From NCBI RefSeq assembly GCF_016239305.1, contig NZ_JAEHOQ010000002.1:124001-188000 (forward strand): 64,000 nucleotides of DNA, given 5' to 3'. The first letter of the stretch is position 1; every line of letters starts with the position of its first letter. The notes under the pieces are model-generated. The model saw only the letters and a list, made by a program, of their open reading frames with translations, was not told the origin of the DNA and made no database searches. Position numbers and translations under genes: made by a program. Shown piece after piece: positions 26,944-37,213 of the stretch. This DNA comes from Proteus vulgaris. GTDB lineage: Bacteria > Pseudomonadota > Gammaproteobacteria > Enterobacterales > Enterobacteriaceae.

Positions 26944-28786
26944 ACCCTCTCTAATAGTGAAACAAGTCAAAAAAGACTTGTTACCTTTTGATTTTCGTTT
27001 AGCGACTACTTGGCGCATTGCATTGCTTTGTGCCTTAATGGCTGCTATTGCGATGATTTATGAAATTCCCGAATCCGCAATAAGTTGCTATTTAATTATC
27101 TATTTAATCAAAGCAGATGCTGTACAAAATATATTATTATCTATTGGCGTAATCATTTTATGTTCTATTGTCGTGTGTATTATCTTTGTTCTTTTTAATC
27201 TCACGATACAAAATATTATTTTACGATTTTTCTTTATGGCTTTATTTTCAGCTGTTTTTATGTATTTAGCATCGGCAAGTAGCCTTGGTGATATTGGTAA
27301 TTTAGTAGCTTTAGTTATCGCTTTTTTAATGACTTTAATTGATGATATCCCTGTAGGAGATGTTGCAACAAGAGCACTACTTTATGCATTACTAATGGCA
27401 GTATCTCCAATGCTATTGGTTATTTTATTTAATTTCTTTGCTGGCATTAGCCCTAGAAAATTGCTGTTAAATAAAATTGCCACACGTTTTTCTACTGCAA
27501 GTGATTTCTTTTTAGGAAGAAAAGAAAGCCAACTCGAAATTAGTGAATTACTGAGTACACAAACAGAATGTAAACGCTATTTAACGTTTATTAAAATATT
27601 TTATTTACGGGGAAGAGAAGACATTCAATGGTTAGAGAATATTCTTGACAACTCTTATCAAATACTAATTATGTCATTAACTTTTGATAAAAACACGCCA
27701 ACTTCTATACGTTTTCTTCTTTCTAAAAGATGTTTAGAACTTGCTGATTCTTTTACACACCATCAAATAGATAAAATAAAAGATAAACAACAAGCCCAAT
27801 ATTCAATGAGTAAACTTCGCCTATTAAATACTTTTGATAAGATTTTATCTAATAAAAGGGAAACTAAACCTGTACAGAAAAAAACACCTTTTTTTGTCAG
27901 TGACGCATTTACAAATCCTAATCACAAGTACTTCGCGTTAAAAACTACTATAGCCGCCATTATATGTTATATTTTTTATGATTATTTTAAATGGCAGGGT
28001 ATTCATACTGCAATGATCACTTGTTATGTCGTGGCATTAACATCTGTCGGTGAAACAGTTCATAAATTAACATTGCGGATCACGGGGTGCCTAATAGGGG
28101 CGCTAATTGGCATGATTTCACTACTCTATATTATCCCTAACTTATCTGATGTTTTTGAATTAATGGTGCTGATCTTTTTCTGCTTATTACCCGCAGCTTG
28201 GGTTGCTGTTGGTAATGAACGCATCTCTTATGCTGGTGTACAAGTCGGTTTAGCATTTTTATTAACAACATTACACGGATTTAAACCTAGCTTTGATATG
28301 GACGTGGTCTCTGATCGTATTTTAGGCATTTTGTTAGGTAATATTGTGATGTACATTATTTTCACAAAAGTATGGCCATCAAGTATTATTAATACGATAT
28401 ACAGACAAATTACCTCTATTTTAGATAATTATACAGACCTAAGATATTCGACAAATAAAAACGATATGTTAGATTTAGTTTCATCTGTAAATGAAGTTAT
28501 TACACAGTCAAAAGACAATGTAAACCTACTCATCTTTGAAAAAAAAGATAGAGAAAAAAATAAAAATCTAATGCTTTTTTTTAAAAAATCATTAAATAAA
28601 ATATCTTATATTAGCTATCACAATTACGCTCATAAATTTATTTTTGAAGATGATTTCACTTATTTAAATATCGATGAAGATTCAAAAGATGAATTTAAAA
28701 AAACTATTCTTAATAAAGAAATGAGAATATTACCAATAGGTGAAAGAGAGCTTGTATTTAAAAATTTAATAAGAGAAAAACTATGA
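26933..28786 (+). CDS. mdtO: FUSC family inner-membrane efflux protein MdtO
   Basis: A 617-aa protein with two groups of membrane helices (about residues 25-170 and 335-490) separated by a cytoplasmic domain. This is the fusaric-acid-resistance/AaeB-type (FUSC) layout. Typical stretches are FRLATTWRIALLCALMAAIAMIYEIPE and ALKTTIAAIICYIFYDYFKWQGIHTAMITCYVVALTSVGETVHKLTLRI. In E. coli MdtNOP is implicated in resistance to puromycin, acriflavine and sulfur drugs. It overlaps mdtN (11 bp) and mdtP (4 bp), so the operon is tightly coupled. Confidence 0.9.
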   Translation: MIVKPSLIVKQVKKDLLPFDFRLATTWRIALLCALMAAIAMIYEIPESAISCYLIIYLIKADAVQNILLSIGVIILCSIVVCIIFVLFNLTIQNIILRFFFMALFSAVFMYLASASSLGDIGNLVALVIAFLMTLIDDIPVGDVATRALLYALLMAVSPMLLVILFNFFAGISPRKLLLNKIATRFSTASDFFLGRKESQLEISELLSTQTECKRYLTFIKIFYLRGREDIQWLENILDNSYQILIMSLTFDKNTPTSIRFLLSKRCLELADSFTHHQIDKIKDKQQAQYSMSKLRLLNTFDKILSNKRETKPVQKKTPFFVSDAFTNPNHKYFALKTTIAAIICYIFYDYFKWQGIHTAMITCYVVALTSVGETVHKLTLRITGCLIGALIGMISLLYIIPNLSDVFELMVLIFFCLLPAAWVAVGNERISYAGVQVGLAFLLTTLHGFKPSFDMDVVSDRILGILLGNIVMYIIFTKVWPSSIINTIYRQITSILDNYTDLRYSTNKNDMLDLVSSVNEVITQSKDNVNLLIFEKKDREKNKNLMLFFKKSLNKISYISYHNYAHKFIFEDDFTYLNIDEDSKDEFKKTILNKEMRILPIGERELVFKNLIREKL

Positions 28787-30255
28787 TGATAAATTTAGTC
28801 ATTAATAATAAGAAAAATATTCTGTCATCTCTGTTAAGCCTATTACTTGTTGGTTGTGTTGACACAAGCAGTTCATTTAAACACTATTCTCCAGAGCCTA
28901 TCGTTTATGATAATACTAAATATATTTCCTCACCGACGGAGCAATACTTATCGCTCCCTCAAGAACAAATAACTAAATCTAGTTATGCGTTAGCTGACCT
29001 TATCGATTTAGGTCAACAAAATAATCCAGATACACGTATTGCATGGGAATTAGCAAAAAAATCAGCCACTGATATTGGTATGATAGAAAGCACATATTTG
29101 CCAATTATCACAGCAACGGCACTAGCAGGATATCAACGAGGGAAAATTGATTTACCTAAAAACCCTATTGTTGATGATATAAAAACATCTAGTAGCGCTT
29201 TTATTCCAGCACTTACATTTAGATGGCTTATTTTTGATTTTGGTAAACGAGGAGCATTAGTTGATGCAGCCAAACATACTTCATTAGCAATCAACCTTAA
29301 TTTTAATCTAATGCATCAGAAAATTATTCATGATGTCTCGGTTGCCTATTTTAGTTATGGAGCGGCACAAAAAAAGGTGAATATTACTCAAAAAGCCCTT
29401 CAGAGAAGTAAAGATATTTTATATGCCGTTGAGCAAAAACGAGTGAAGGGATTAGCGACAGTATTGGATGTGGCATTAGCAAAACAACAAATTGCGCAAG
29501 TTGAATTACAACACGTGCTAGCTAAAGGCCATGAAAAAGATCAATATCAAATCTTATTGGCTGCTATTGGCGTTTCACCTTTTGAAAAAATAACCATAAA
29601 TTATGCCGATGATAATTTTCTTCCTGATGATATTTCACCATTAACCCATGATGTGATAAAAAAAGCACTTGCACAACGTCCTGATGTTTTAGCGCAATAT
29701 GAATTACAACAAGCCGCGATTAAGGCTGCTAATTCCGTCGAATCTGACTATTTTCCTAAAGTATATCTTGCTGGTGCACTTGCAGGAGGAACTGGTAGTT
29801 TTGATGTTCAAGGGCTTCCTGATATTAGCCAAAGAACATCATCTTCCAATATCTTGATTGGAGTCAGTATACCATTATATGAAGGTGGAATACGCCAATC
29901 TCGAATGGCAAATGCACAGTCAGAAATTAGGCTAGCACAAGAAAATTTACGTAAAAGCCAAGATCTTGCAATAAAAGAGATTTCAATTAGTGAAAACACA
30001 CTCAAATCAGCACTTGAGGCAAATAAAGCGTCTAAAAATTTAGTAGAGACAACACAATTAACATATACCGCCAGTGTGGAATTTTATCGTAACGGATTGG
30101 GAACAGTAACCGAAATTAATACCGCAGAGATTGCATTATTAAATGCACAAATGTCTCAGATTGATGCTTATACAGGATCACAGATTGCGGCTGTTGATTT
30201 AGCGTTTGCATTAGGCGAAATTGATAGCGCATTGCCTAATTCAACATCACATTAA
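28783..30255 (+). CDS. mdtP: Outer-membrane efflux lipoprotein MdtP
   Basis: A 490-aa TolC-like channel of the NodT/RND-type outer-membrane lipoprotein family. Lipobox LLLVGC (Cys25); two outer-membrane efflux repeats with ALADLIDLGQQNNPDTRIAWELAKK and the second-repeat ALAQRPDVLAQYELQQAAIKAANSVESDYFPKVYLAG. The C-terminal helix has YRNGLGTVTEINTAEIALLNAQ. The start codon overlaps the mdtO stop. Completes a tripartite pump with MdtN and MdtO. Confidence 0.9.
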   Translation: MMINLVINNKKNILSSLLSLLLVGCVDTSSSFKHYSPEPIVYDNTKYISSPTEQYLSLPQEQITKSSYALADLIDLGQQNNPDTRIAWELAKKSATDIGMIESTYLPIITATALAGYQRGKIDLPKNPIVDDIKTSSSAFIPALTFRWLIFDFGKRGALVDAAKHTSLAINLNFNLMHQKIIHDVSVAYFSYGAAQKKVNITQKALQRSKDILYAVEQKRVKGLATVLDVALAKQQIAQVELQHVLAKGHEKDQYQILLAAIGVSPFEKITINYADDNFLPDDISPLTHDVIKKALAQRPDVLAQYELQQAAIKAANSVESDYFPKVYLAGALAGGTGSFDVQGLPDISQRTSSSNILIGVSIPLYEGGIRQSRMANAQSEIRLAQENLRKSQDLAIKEISISENTLKSALEANKASKNLVETTQLTYTASVEFYRNGLGTVTEINTAEIALLNAQMSQIDAYTGSQIAAVDLAFALGEIDSALPNSTSH

Positions 30256-30284
30256 AATATTTATTTTATATATTTTTATTTTAG

Positions 30285-30318
30285 TAGAGGTGGCGTTAAT
30301 AATAAATCGCCAGCCTCT
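30285..30318. terminator. Hairpin between mdtP and the Ntn hydrolase gene
   Basis: AGAGGTGGCG and CGCCAGCCTCT pair imperfectly between convergent genes. It is a plausible bidirectional terminator without a strong T-run. Confidence 0.45.
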
Positions 30319-30335
30319 AATACAACGATGAAAGA

Positions 30336-31421
30336 TTATTTATTCAAGTTAATCTGTTCAAAAACAGGTTTATTCATATTTTTAAATTGTGAAAGAGAAT
30401 ATTCGGTATAGTTAATATCGTTATAGCCTCTTATTTTCATTACACCATTCGTTAAATCAGATAACGTTGTCCAAACAGTGTATTCCGTTTGCAGTTGATT
30501 ACTGTCGCTTTGACTTTCTCCCATGACATCAGCCGTGATATTCTTTGTTCTATCAAAGCGATTCATAATGTGCGCTAGGGTGTTCATCGCTTCAGGTGTC
30601 GATTCGGCTTTCGGTGCATAGGTTGAAAAATAAACAGCGCGGATAAAACGGCCGACAGACGTATCTGATGAAGGTAATTGAGATGTTGCAATGCCACTAT
30701 CAGGCTGTACCACATTGATATTTGCTAATTTACCTGAAGATTTATCAATATTAGTTAATTGGCTATAATTATTAAGGTTAGTTAAATGCCAAGGGAAGTC
30801 TGGACCATTTGTCATTACACGGGTTGGATTTTGATAAACATGTAATTTACCGTTTGTGGCTTCAACGACAATACTGCCACCTTTTTTATCATAGAAGGCA
30901 TAGTGTAAAGGTGATTTTAAATTGCCAAAGTTTTTTAATACAGGAGCCCAAAAATAGCCTGACTCAACTGCTTTTTGTACTTCTTCGACCGTTGAGAAAT
31001 TAGCTAATGCCCATTCACCTATCGAAGTGACGGGAATGGCTTTATCATAATCCTTTTTATCAAGCGGTGATAATTCAGCTTCTGTTATCATATTGGCGCT
31101 AAATGATAAACCCGCGCTATTTAAACCTTGTAATAAGTTATGATCATCACCATCAAAAAAGATATCTGTTGTAACGGCTAATATGTCATATTTATTGCTA
31201 TAACTTAGGCCATTCTCACCATTAGGGGCTTTTTTTGTGAATTGTGTATTTTTAGGATAAAAAGCAACCCATGAAGGCAAATCTGCCGTCAGTTCAAGGG
31301 TTCTACCTTGATAAACGTTATTATTTTTATCAAGTATAGCCAAACTAGAGCAGGCTTCACTCGCCATTGAAACAGCGAGTAATGAGGATAATAAACCAAC
31401 TAATATTTTATTGCGTTTCAT
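30336..31421 (-). CDS. Exported choloylglycine-hydrolase-family Ntn amidase
   Basis: A 361-aa linear amide C-N hydrolase (penicillin V acylase / bile salt hydrolase family). The signal peptide (KILVGLLSSLLAVSMASEA) should be cut just before Cys24, which becomes the N-terminal nucleophile (CSSLAILDKNNNVYQGRTLEL). Other family features are DGDDHNLLQGLNSAGLSFSAN, HYAFYDKKGGSIVVEATNG and RVMTNGPDFPWHLTNLNNY. Gram-negative periplasmic members cleave penicillin V and long-chain acyl-homoserine lactones; which applies here is not known. ATG at 31421, monocistronic. Confidence 0.88.
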   Translation of the reverse strand: MKRNKILVGLLSSLLAVSMASEACSSLAILDKNNNVYQGRTLELTADLPSWVAFYPKNTQFTKKAPNGENGLSYSNKYDILAVTTDIFFDGDDHNLLQGLNSAGLSFSANMITEAELSPLDKKDYDKAIPVTSIGEWALANFSTVEEVQKAVESGYFWAPVLKNFGNLKSPLHYAFYDKKGGSIVVEATNGKLHVYQNPTRVMTNGPDFPWHLTNLNNYSQLTNIDKSSGKLANINVVQPDSGIATSQLPSSDTSVGRFIRAVYFSTYAPKAESTPEAMNTLAHIMNRFDRTKNITADVMGESQSDSNQLQTEYTVWTTLSDLTNGVMKIRGYNDINYTEYSLSQFKNMNKPVFEQINLNK

Positions 31422-31511
31422 TATGAATTCCTTAATTAAAAAACTCCTTTAAATTTAGTTCAAATAAAAAAGACGGCAACTATTTGGTAATTAAATAGCA
31501 AATATTTTTAG

Positions 31512-31940
<429 letters not shown>

Positions 31941-31968
31941 AAGGGGAGGTTAAATCTCCTTTTATTTT

Positions 31969-32400
31969 TTATTTAGATTGCTTAGTAAATTTTATTAATA
32001 CACCACCAATAATCAATAAAATACCTATTATTTGTAATAGTAGACTATTGCTTTCAACACCACTGAATATATCAATAATCAGACTTGAGATCATTTGTCC
32101 GCAGATAGCTAAAACAGACGTTAACATAACACCCATTAGCGGTAAAACATAACTATTAATTACAACGAAAAAAGCGCCAATAATACCACCAGCAAAAGCA
32201 ATTAAGGGGATCGTAGATAACTCAATATAGCGATAATCTTTTATCCATAAAACAAAGATAGTTAAAAATATAAAGCCAATTAAGTGGTTGATTAAAGAAC
32301 TATAAAAAGCATTACTATTTTGTGCTAACTTACCATTTAAAGTACGACTTGTTACAATGCAGGCACCATTAAATAATGCAATAAAAATAAAAATACTCAT
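31969..32400 (-). CDS. Small DMT transporter subunit (DUF606/YdcZ family), second of pair
   Basis: A 143-aa protein of four to five hydrophobic helices with the DUF606/YdcZ pattern (FNGACIVTSRTLNGKLAQNSNAFYSSLINHLIGFI, GVMLTSVLAICGQMISSLIIDIF). Its stop-to-start distance from the partner at 32404 is 3 bp. The two half-size proteins probably form a heterodimer equal to one ten-helix DMT transporter. Substrate unknown. Confidence 0.78.
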   Translation of the reverse strand: MSIFIFIALFNGACIVTSRTLNGKLAQNSNAFYSSLINHLIGFIFLTIFVLWIKDYRYIELSTIPLIAFAGGIIGAFFVVINSYVLPLMGVMLTSVLAICGQMISSLIIDIFSGVESNSLLLQIIGILLIIGGVLIKFTKQSK

Positions 32401-32403
32401 AAG

Positions 32404-32859
32404 TTATCTACCTATAATTAATAATGCACTACCAGAAATAAGTAAAAAGCACATAAATAAATCGCGTAGAGTGATTTTTCTTTTTTCAACCCCAAACCAT
32501 CCCATTGCATCAACAATAACGCTAAAAAGAATCTGCCCTGTTATCATTAAAATAATACTACCTGAAAGCGATAATGGACTATTTACTGTAATTGCAGCTA
32601 ATAACACCGTAAAAGCCCCAGGAATTCCTCCCAAATACCATAGAATTTTTATCTTATTATTATTTTTCTTGTTCTGTTGATTCTTTCTTAGAGATAAAAT
32701 ATATATAATTAAAGAGAAAAGAGTTCCTATACCGTGTGTTATCCATGATGCGGTTAATGGTGTTGTAAAACTGGCTAAGTAACTATTACTCATAATCATT
32801 AATGAAAGTAAAACGCCAGAAAAGACCGCAACAAGAGAGAGAATATACTTGTTATTCAT
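32404..32859 (-). CDS. Small DMT transporter subunit (DUF606/YdcZ family), first of pair
   Basis: A 151-aa membrane protein homologous to its neighbour: LASFTTPLTASWITHGIGTLFSLIIYIL, WYLGGIPGAFTVLLAAITVNSPLSLSGSIILMITGQILFSVIVDAMGWFG. Paired tandem DUF606 genes are the usual arrangement. A divergent LysR regulator 98 bp away probably controls the pair. Confidence 0.78.
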   Translation of the reverse strand: MNNKYILSLVAVFSGVLLSLMIMSNSYLASFTTPLTASWITHGIGTLFSLIIYILSLRKNQQNKKNNNKIKILWYLGGIPGAFTVLLAAITVNSPLSLSGSIILMITGQILFSVIVDAMGWFGVEKRKITLRDLFMCFLLISGSALLIIGR

Positions 32860-32957
32860 AACATTAAGTCTATATAAATGATTTTTTGTGTGGACTTAAA
32901 ATATTCCTTTTTGAGAATACTGGCAAGAAAACACACTGTTTACTCTAGGTTGACAAT

Positions 32958-33881
32958 ATGAATGATATGAACGTTTTTCCCATTCTGATTGCTGTGGCTG
33001 AGCATTTGAGTATTACCAAAGCTGCCAAAACATTGAATATAACAAAATCCGCAGTCAGTAAGGCTATCCAAGGTGTAGAAGAGAAGTTAGGTATACGCTT
33101 ATTTCATAGAACGACAAGAAGTGTCAGCTTAACTGAAGAGGGTATTGTCTATATTGGCTATATTCGAGAGTCTTATAAATTAGCTGTAATGGCCGAAGAG
33201 GCTATTTCACAATTTAGCGATAAAGCTAAAGGCAACATTAAAATTTCAGCGCCCATGTCATTTGGTACGTTACACCTTGCTAAAATAATGCCTTTATTTA
33301 TACAGAAGTACCCAGAACTTGATGTACAACTTTTATTTGATGATAAAGTTACAGACTTAGTTGCAGAAGGGTACGACCTTGCAATTAGAATTGGTGAATT
33401 ACCCGATTCCTCATTAATAGCGCGTCAATTATCACCTTGTCATAGCCAACTTTACGCTTCTTCAGAATATCTTGATAAATATGGTAAACCCATGCAAGTT
33501 TCTGAGCTAAAAAATCACAATTGCTTATCGTATTCATTATATCAAGCTGGCATGGAGTGGATTTTTTATCAAAGAGGTAAAAAATATAGCCATATTCCTA
33601 AAGGTAGTTATCGTGCCAATAACAGTGAAGCATTATTACAAGCCGTTTTACAAGGAATAGGTATTGCTTTACTCCCTCATTTTATTACTCAAACAGCCTT
33701 ATCAAATACAGATAAAAAACTTATTCCTATATTGACGGACTTCGATTTACCTGAGCACTTTATTTATGCAGTTTATCCTGACAAAAAAAATCTTCCTCGC
33801 AAGATAACGCTATTTGTTGATTTTTTAAAAGAACAATTCGGTGTTAATAGCGATTACCAACGCAATATTGAAAGAAAATGA
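32958..33881 (+). CDS. LysR family transcriptional regulator
   Basis: A 307-aa LTTR. HTH region FPILIAVAEHLSITKAAKTLNITKSAVSKAIQGVEEKLGIRLFHRTTRSVSLTEEG; effector domain GNIKISAPMSFGTLHLAKIMPLFIQKYPELDVQLLFDDKVTDLVAEGYDLAIRIG, of the CrgA/AaeR-like group. Divergent from the small DMT pair, the likely target. Its stop directly abuts the convergent gene at 33882. Confidence 0.9.
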   Translation: MNDMNVFPILIAVAEHLSITKAAKTLNITKSAVSKAIQGVEEKLGIRLFHRTTRSVSLTEEGIVYIGYIRESYKLAVMAEEAISQFSDKAKGNIKISAPMSFGTLHLAKIMPLFIQKYPELDVQLLFDDKVTDLVAEGYDLAIRIGELPDSSLIARQLSPCHSQLYASSEYLDKYGKPMQVSELKNHNCLSYSLYQAGMEWIFYQRGKKYSHIPKGSYRANNSEALLQAVLQGIGIALLPHFITQTALSNTDKKLIPILTDFDLPEHFIYAVYPDKKNLPRKITLFVDFLKEQFGVNSDYQRNIERK

Positions 33882-34358
33882 TCACAATAAACGGTTATCA
33901 TCCCCGAAAAAGCCACCTGCTAACCACTGCGTTAAGGTTTTAGCATTAACTTGATTCGCCTGTAGCTTTTCAATCGCAAAATATTCAGGAAATGAGGCAT
34001 CTGATTCTTCATATTCTTTTTCAAGTTGTTCTAATTTAGAGAGTGCATTTTCATAGTTATCAAAAATAGCTTCAATATCACGATAGATCTGACCAAAACC
34101 TTCACTAAAACGTGAAATAATATAATAAAAATCTGAAAGGGGAATTTCACAACGATAATTTTTCAATATAATTTCGTCTACCTCAATCCATCTATTGTTT
34201 TCTGCTAATATTTTAATTTTATTATCATCATATTGATTTTCTTTAATAAAAGTATTTTTTGCTTCTTGTGCTATTTCTTTATTATCAAAAGCTCCCAGAA
34301 CAAAATCAGGGCCTTCATAACCAGATATACCAATAATGCATAAATAAATCATCTTCAT
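33882..34358 (-). CDS. Hypothetical protein, 158 aa
   Basis: Not recognised. A small acidic soluble protein with no signal peptide or membrane segment. It starts MKMIYLCIIGISGYEGPDFVLGAF, with a beta-rich first half and a helical middle (EAIFDNYENALSKLEQLEKEYEES). Codon use is like its neighbours and an upstream AGGAACAAAAAT fits a ribosome site, so it is probably real. It converges on the LysR gene with no gap. Confidence 0.65.
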   Translation of the reverse strand: MKMIYLCIIGISGYEGPDFVLGAFDNKEIAQEAKNTFIKENQYDDNKIKILAENNRWIEVDEIILKNYRCEIPLSDFYYIISRFSEGFGQIYRDIEAIFDNYENALSKLEQLEKEYEESDASFPEYFAIEKLQANQVNAKTLTQWLAGGFFGDDNRLL

Positions 34359-34554
34359 ATTTTTGTTCCTTCTAGGGAAAAGTATAATTATTTTATAACC
34401 GTCTTAATTTTATTAAAAATATTATAAGCCACTAATGCACTAAATTACTTGTCTCATTGGCGCTCTTTTTGACTTTATAATCTGGTGGTAATTGCAAAAG
34501 TCTTGATGTAGAGTGCTCAGTCTTTTTTTTAATGAAGTCTATTGGGGAGGCTGA

Positions 34555-35907
34555 ATGTTTATAGGCTTTGATTATGGAACATCGAATTGTTCTGTTGCAA
34601 TCATGAAAGAGGGAAAACCGACTCTTTTGCCTTTAGAAGGTAACGATGTGTATATTCCATCAACCCTTTGTGCGCCAACCCGCGAGTCTGTTTCTGAACA
34701 CTTATTTCGGCATTTAAATATTAAACCTTCTAGTGAAGTTGGTGAACAATTACTAAGAAAATCCATTGCATTCAATCGAGAAGAAGATATTGAATTAGTA
34801 CCTGAAGATATTCTTTTCGGACAATCTGCACTAAGTTTATATCTACGTGATCCTCGTGATGTCTATTACGTTAAATCACCTAAATCCTTTTTAGGGGCTT
34901 CTGGCTTACATGATATACAAATTAGCTTCTTCGAAGATTTAGTGTGCGCCATGATGGCGAATATTAAACACCAAGCAGAAAAAAGCACACAAGAAGCAAT
35001 TACAAGTACCGTTATTGGCAAACCAATTAACTTTAATGGGCTAGGTGGTGAAACTTCAAATAAACAAGCAGAAAGTATTCTTATCCGCGCAGCGAAAAGA
35101 GCTGGCTTTAAGAATATTATGTTTGAATTTGAACCCGTGGCGGCTGGGCTTGAATATGAATCAACCTTAAATAAAGACCAAACAGTGCTGGTTGTTGATA
35201 TTGGCGGTGGTACAACTGACTGTTCATTAATTCAGATGGGCCCCAGCTACCGAGGTAAAACTGATCGTTCAAACACCTTACTTGCCCATAGTGGACAACG
35301 TGTTGGTGGTAATGATCTTGATATTTATCTTGCTTTTAAACAACTTATGCCTTTATTCGGTATGACAGGATTAACGTCTTCTGGTATTAAATTACCGCTG
35401 AAACAATTCTGGGATCCCATCGCGATTAATAATGTCGAAGCGCAAAAAGATTTTTATTCTCGTCAAAACTTGGCCGCATTAAATCAGCTTAGACGAGATG
35501 CAAAAGAGCCTGAAAAAATAGCTCGTCTAATCGAAGTGTATAATGAAACACTGGGTTATAGCATTGTTCGACGTGCTGAAGAGGCTAAAATTGCCTTATC
35601 AGATTCTCCTGAATATATGGCTAATATCGCCTTATTAAGTGAAACATTAGAATGCACCATTAAGCGTGAACAAATGGTAGAATCGATTGAATCTCCTAAA
35701 AGTAAAATGATTGAATTAGTTAATGACGCTGTTCAACAAGGGGGAATAAAACCGGATGCAATCTTTATGACAGGTGGCTCAGCACGTTCACCGATTTTAT
35801 GCCAAGCAATAGAGCAACAATTACCTAATATTCCTATTGTGAAAGGGAATGATTTTGGATCGGTTACCGCAGGATTAGCCCGCTGGGGTGAGGTTTGCTT
35901 TAAATAA
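34555..35907 (+). CDS. yegD: Hsp70-family chaperone-like protein YegD
   Basis: A 450-aa actin/Hsp70-fold ATPase matching E. coli YegD. Phosphate-1 motif FIGFDYGTSNCSVAIM, VKSPKSFLGASGL, TVIGKPINFNGLGG, phosphate-2 LVVDIGGGTTDCSL and adenosine motif IFMTGGSARSPIL near residue 405, ending DFGSVTAGLARWGEV. It has the nucleotide-binding domain but only a short C-terminal part, and lacks the DnaK-type substrate domain. Role unclear. ATG at 34555 preceded by GGGGAGG. Confidence 0.95.
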   Translation: MFIGFDYGTSNCSVAIMKEGKPTLLPLEGNDVYIPSTLCAPTRESVSEHLFRHLNIKPSSEVGEQLLRKSIAFNREEDIELVPEDILFGQSALSLYLRDPRDVYYVKSPKSFLGASGLHDIQISFFEDLVCAMMANIKHQAEKSTQEAITSTVIGKPINFNGLGGETSNKQAESILIRAAKRAGFKNIMFEFEPVAAGLEYESTLNKDQTVLVVDIGGGTTDCSLIQMGPSYRGKTDRSNTLLAHSGQRVGGNDLDIYLAFKQLMPLFGMTGLTSSGIKLPLKQFWDPIAINNVEAQKDFYSRQNLAALNQLRRDAKEPEKIARLIEVYNETLGYSIVRRAEEAKIALSDSPEYMANIALLSETLECTIKREQMVESIESPKSKMIELVNDAVQQGGIKPDAIFMTGGSARSPILCQAIEQQLPNIPIVKGNDFGSVTAGLARWGEVCFK

Positions 35908-35926
35908 CTTACTTTTTCAATATATT

Positions 35927-35976
35927 AAAACGCTTTACATTTAATTGGTGTATTGATTAGATGTGGGGCGTTTTTA
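35927..35976 (+). terminator. Terminator after yegD
   Basis: AAAACGC at 35927-35933 pairs with GCGTTTT at 35968-35974, with further ACAT/ATGT pairing inside, followed by TTATTTAT. Confidence 0.6.
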
Positions 35977-36023
35977 TTTATAAAAACACAGTAAAAAAAT
36001 ACAACATTCAACAGGAGAACAAC

Positions 36024-37049
36024 ATGTACCGCTTCCAAAATGATTATAATGAAATTGCACATCCCGCGGTCATGAAGGCAATCACAGATACGGTGGGTCA
36101 ACGCTATGATGGATATGGCATGGATAAGCTTTGTCATCAAGCTGCTCAATCAATAAAACAGCGTATTGCACAGCCTGATGCGGATATTCACTTTTTTAAT
36201 GGTGGTACCATCACTAATTTAACTGCGATTTCTCATTTTTTACGTCCACACCAAGCTGTTATTTCTGTGAGTACTGGACATATCGCAACACATGAAACCG
36301 GCGCTATTGAGGCGACAGGGCATAAAGTCATCACCACATTTTCGACTGATGGTAAATTAACCCCCGCATTGTTAAAACCTATTCTCACTGAACATAACGA
36401 TGAACATTGGGTTCAACCTAAGCTTGTTTATATTACAAATGCCACTGAAATTGGTACGGTTTATCGCAAAGCAGAACTACAAGCACTTCGTGATTTCTGT
36501 GACGAGCATCATTTGTGGTTGTACCTTGATGGTGCTCGTTTAGCCACAGGATTAATGTCAGTACAAAGTGATCTGACTATTGAAGATATCGCCAGCTTAA
36601 CCGATGCTTTTTATATTGGTGGTACTAAAATTGGCGCAATGTCAGCTGAAACCTTAGTGATTTGTCATCCTACATTGAAAACTGACTTTCGTTTTAGCTT
36701 GAAACAAAAGGGTGGATTACAAGCAAAAGGCTGGTTATTAGGTGCGCAATTTGAAGCTTTATTTAAAGATGATCTCTATTTTAAATTAGGTAAACACCTT
36801 AATGAAATGGCATCACAATTAACTGAATTCTTTACTGCACAAGGTTTTGAATTTTTAGCACCGCCAGAATCTAACCAAGTTTTTGTTATTCTACCAAATA
36901 CGATTGCAGAAAAATTAACTCAACAATTTGTTTTTCATCGTGTTTTACTTGAAGATCCTAATCTTAGTTGTTTACGTCTTTGTACTTCCTGGGCAACAAC
37001 ACAGCAAGATATTGATGGATTTAAAGTCGCATTTCTTCAATTAGTTTAA
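36024..37049 (+). CDS. Threonine-aldolase-like PLP enzyme
   Basis: A 341-aa fold-type I PLP enzyme of the beta-eliminating lyase / low-specificity L-threonine aldolase family, which splits threonine-type beta-hydroxy amino acids to glycine and an aldehyde. Motifs: NDYNEIAHPAVMKAI, YDGYGMDKLCHQA, FFNGGTITNLTAI, LYLDGARLATGL and the PLP lysine in YIGGTKIGAMSAE. I chose the ATG at 36024 because AGGAG lies 7 bp upstream; an in-frame ATG at 35961 would lie inside the yegD terminator. Monocistronic. Confidence 0.85.
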   Translation: MYRFQNDYNEIAHPAVMKAITDTVGQRYDGYGMDKLCHQAAQSIKQRIAQPDADIHFFNGGTITNLTAISHFLRPHQAVISVSTGHIATHETGAIEATGHKVITTFSTDGKLTPALLKPILTEHNDEHWVQPKLVYITNATEIGTVYRKAELQALRDFCDEHHLWLYLDGARLATGLMSVQSDLTIEDIASLTDAFYIGGTKIGAMSAETLVICHPTLKTDFRFSLKQKGGLQAKGWLLGAQFEALFKDDLYFKLGKHLNEMASQLTEFFTAQGFEFLAPPESNQVFVILPNTIAEKLTQQFVFHRVLLEDPNLSCLRLCTSWATTQQDIDGFKVAFLQLV

Positions 37050-37072
37050 TTTTTTATTTAAAGTTATTGTTT

Positions 37073-37109
37073 ATGCATTACGCACTTATTCAGACGTAAT
37101 GCATTTTTA
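37073..37109 (+). terminator. Terminator after the aldolase-like gene
   Basis: ATGCATTACG and CGTAATGCAT form a perfect 10-bp stem with a 12-base loop, followed by TTTTT. Confidence 0.85.
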
Positions 37110-37213
37110 ATGTAATAAGAGGTTAATTACCCCAAATTTAAATATAATGATGGAGAGGTACTTTAATAATGTTATATTAATACCTCCTCACTCAACATAG
37201 GTAGGGTAATAGA

